Assembly: GCF_018860365.1 (NCBI RefSeq)
Contig: NZ_JAHKPO010000013.1
Coordinates: forward strand, 310,001 to 374,000
Length of the DNA stretch: 64,000 bases
From: Arenibacter algicola
Lineage (GTDB): Bacteria; Bacteroidota; Bacteroidia; Flavobacteriales; Flavobacteriaceae
Direction of reading: 5' to 3'
In this document: in pieces, positions 63,031 to 64,000 of the stretch
Position numbering within the stretch: position 1 is the first letter of the stretch
How the letters are laid out: the number at the start of each line of letters is the position of its first letter
Notes under the pieces: model-generated
Database searches by the model: none
What the model saw: the letters and a program-made list of their open reading frames with translations, nothing else
Told to the model about the DNA's origin: nothing
Made by a program: the position numbers and the translations under genes

Positions 63031-63999
63031 TTAGTAACCTGTATTTTGTACTAGGTTAGGATTGTTCTGCATTTCAGATGTTGGTATTGGAAACAAAAGT
63101 TCCCTTGCTGTAAGCGCCTTATTTGGTAAGTAAGAGAAGTTATGGCCCACAAAATCTTCCAATGCATTGGTTTCAGTGTTATACGCTTTTCTCCATCTTA
63201 CCATGTCGTACCATGTCTTGTTTTCAAAACTCAACTCATGAATACGCTCTATTCGTACAGCTTCTCTAAAAGCGTCTTGTGAAAGTCCTGTCAAGCCCAC
63301 AAGTTCGGCACGATCTCTAACCAGATTTACGGCATCATATGCCTCAGTTGAAGGTCCGCTTTCAGCTTCGTTTGCCGCTTCCGCATACATAAGCAATACA
63401 TCAGCATAGCGATATAGGCACCAATTCAGGTCTGATTGGGCGCTTCCTTCTTGCGCTGCAATATCAAAATGTTTGAAGATATATGGAGCTCCAAGATTGA
63501 CACTAGTGCTGCGATCGGCATCTAAAGTATAGCTGTTAAAATAGAATTGCTTTTCTTCCGCCCGTTTGTCTCCCAACTCGTAGGAGTCTACAAAGGCGTT
63601 CGTTGAAAAGATACCACCGGTTTGTGCCGAATAGGCCGAAATGCCCAGGTTATATGGCAAAATTCCTGGCTGCCAGTTTCCATCTTGAATACCTGCCGCG
63701 AATTGGGTCATAAAGATGTATTCCCCTGTGTTTTTGGTGGCAGGGTCATGCAACTCGTCATAGGTGTCAAAAAGACCAAATTCGTCCGAGTCCATGACCT
63801 CTTTAGCCTTGGCGGCGGCAAGCGCGTAATTCTCTGTTTTTTGAAGCGGGTAGCCTGCCATGGTCAAATATACATCTGCCAATAAGGTTTTAACTGCTCC
63901 AAGAGAAACTCTGCCAGATAGATCTCTCCAAGCTAGGCCAGCGCTTTCTGCTTCTTTAAGATCGTTGACGATTAGGTCATAGACCGCTTCTGGCGAAGA
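63031..63999 (-). CDS. susD: SusD/RagB lipoprotein, C-terminal part (5' end outside window)
   Basis: The frame is open to the window edge, giving about 322 C-terminal residues. SusD features: a stretch SGRVSLGAVKTLLADVYLTMAGYP, LNWCLYRYADVLLMYAEAANE, FREAVRIERIHELSFENKTWYDMVRWRKAY and the ending LLFPIPTSEMQNNPNLVQN, all normal for the family. It differs clearly from the susD at 8101, so it belongs to a second glycan system whose susC should lie to the right. The TTG at 63882 is internal, not a start. Confidence 0.93.
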   Translation of the reverse strand, partial: SSPEAVYDLIVNDLKEAESAGLAWRDLSGRVSLGAVKTLLADVYLTMAGYPLQKTENYALAAAKAKEVMDSDEFGLFDTYDELHDPATKNTGEYIFMTQFAAGIQDGNWQPGILPYNLGISAYSAQTGGIFSTNAFVDSYELGDKRAEEKQFYFNSYTLDADRSTSVNLGAPYIFKHFDIAAQEGSAQSDLNWCLYRYADVLLMYAEAANEAESGPSTEAYDAVNLVRDRAELVGLTGLSQDAFREAVRIERIHELSFENKTWYDMVRWRKAYNTETNALEDFVGHNFSYLPNKALTARELLFPIPTSEMQNNPNLVQNTGY

Positions 64000-64000
64000 T

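Noticed and set aside
1-64000. CRISPR arrays, IS transposases, rRNA operons
   Set aside because: No regularly spaced repeats, transposase-like protein or rRNA sequence was seen anywhere in the window.

Overview
The window looks like a chromosomal segment of a marine member of the Flavobacteriaceae (Bacteroidota). It is AT-rich and carries SusC/SusD pairs, a FecI/FecR pair, many Cys-type S1 sulfatases with lipoprotein signals, fucosidase-type glycoside hydrolases, a TTG-N19-TAnnTTTG promoter and the short palindromic intergenic repeats common in this group. Genus cannot be fixed from the sequence; it would fit the Zobellia/Maribacter/Arenibacter kind of algal-polysaccharide degrader.

Layout. 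1-1715: the end of a probable integrated island (3' part of a type I restriction gene hsdR, then a tRNA 3'-end remnant with a terminator, a likely attR). 1997-2326: DUF1508 protein. 2611-25022: polysaccharide utilization locus A: ECF sigma factor, anti-sigma factor, an STN-bearing SusC, SusD, five intact sulfatases, two GH97-like paralogues, a GH29 fucosidase and a GH117-like hydrolase. Within it a sulfatase+GH97 unit has been duplicated in tandem, and the second sulfatase survives only as a 3' remnant. 25168-29467: TonB-dependent receptor facing a LytS/LytTR two-component pair, with a LytTR-type direct repeat between them. 29755-38205: hexuronate module (LacI regulator, altronate dehydratase, tagaturonate reductase, Gfo/Idh oxidoreductase, DctPQM TRAP transporter) with two copies of the same 14-bp operator core.

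38426-45396: housekeeping or unrelated genes (phosphoribosyltransferase, alpha/beta hydrolase, small exported protein, sorbosone-dehydrogenase-like lipoprotein) and a 1008-residue fusion of an APH kinase, an M23 peptidase and a class III aminotransferase/phospho-lyase. 45565-48969: a compact redox operon (Rieske-like lipoprotein, thioredoxin-like protein, ApbE flavin transferase, DUF4266, DUF3570). 49115-62435: locus B on the minus strand (esterase, Tat-exported Gfo/Idh protein, GH141-like beta-helix, GH95-like hydrolase, NPCBM-TIM-barrel hydrolase, sugar isomerase-like protein, PhyH dioxygenase) with a divergent AraC regulator. 63031-64000: 3' end of another susD.

How it fits together. GH29, GH95-like, GH141-like, GH117-like and GH97-like enzymes with many S1 sulfatases point to a sulfated fucose-containing polysaccharide (fucoidan-like) as the target of loci A and B. 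Galactose or uronic-acid branches could feed the hexuronate module. The substrate is an inference from family content; no endo-fucanase (GH107/GH168) and no sulfatase-maturation enzyme was seen in the window.
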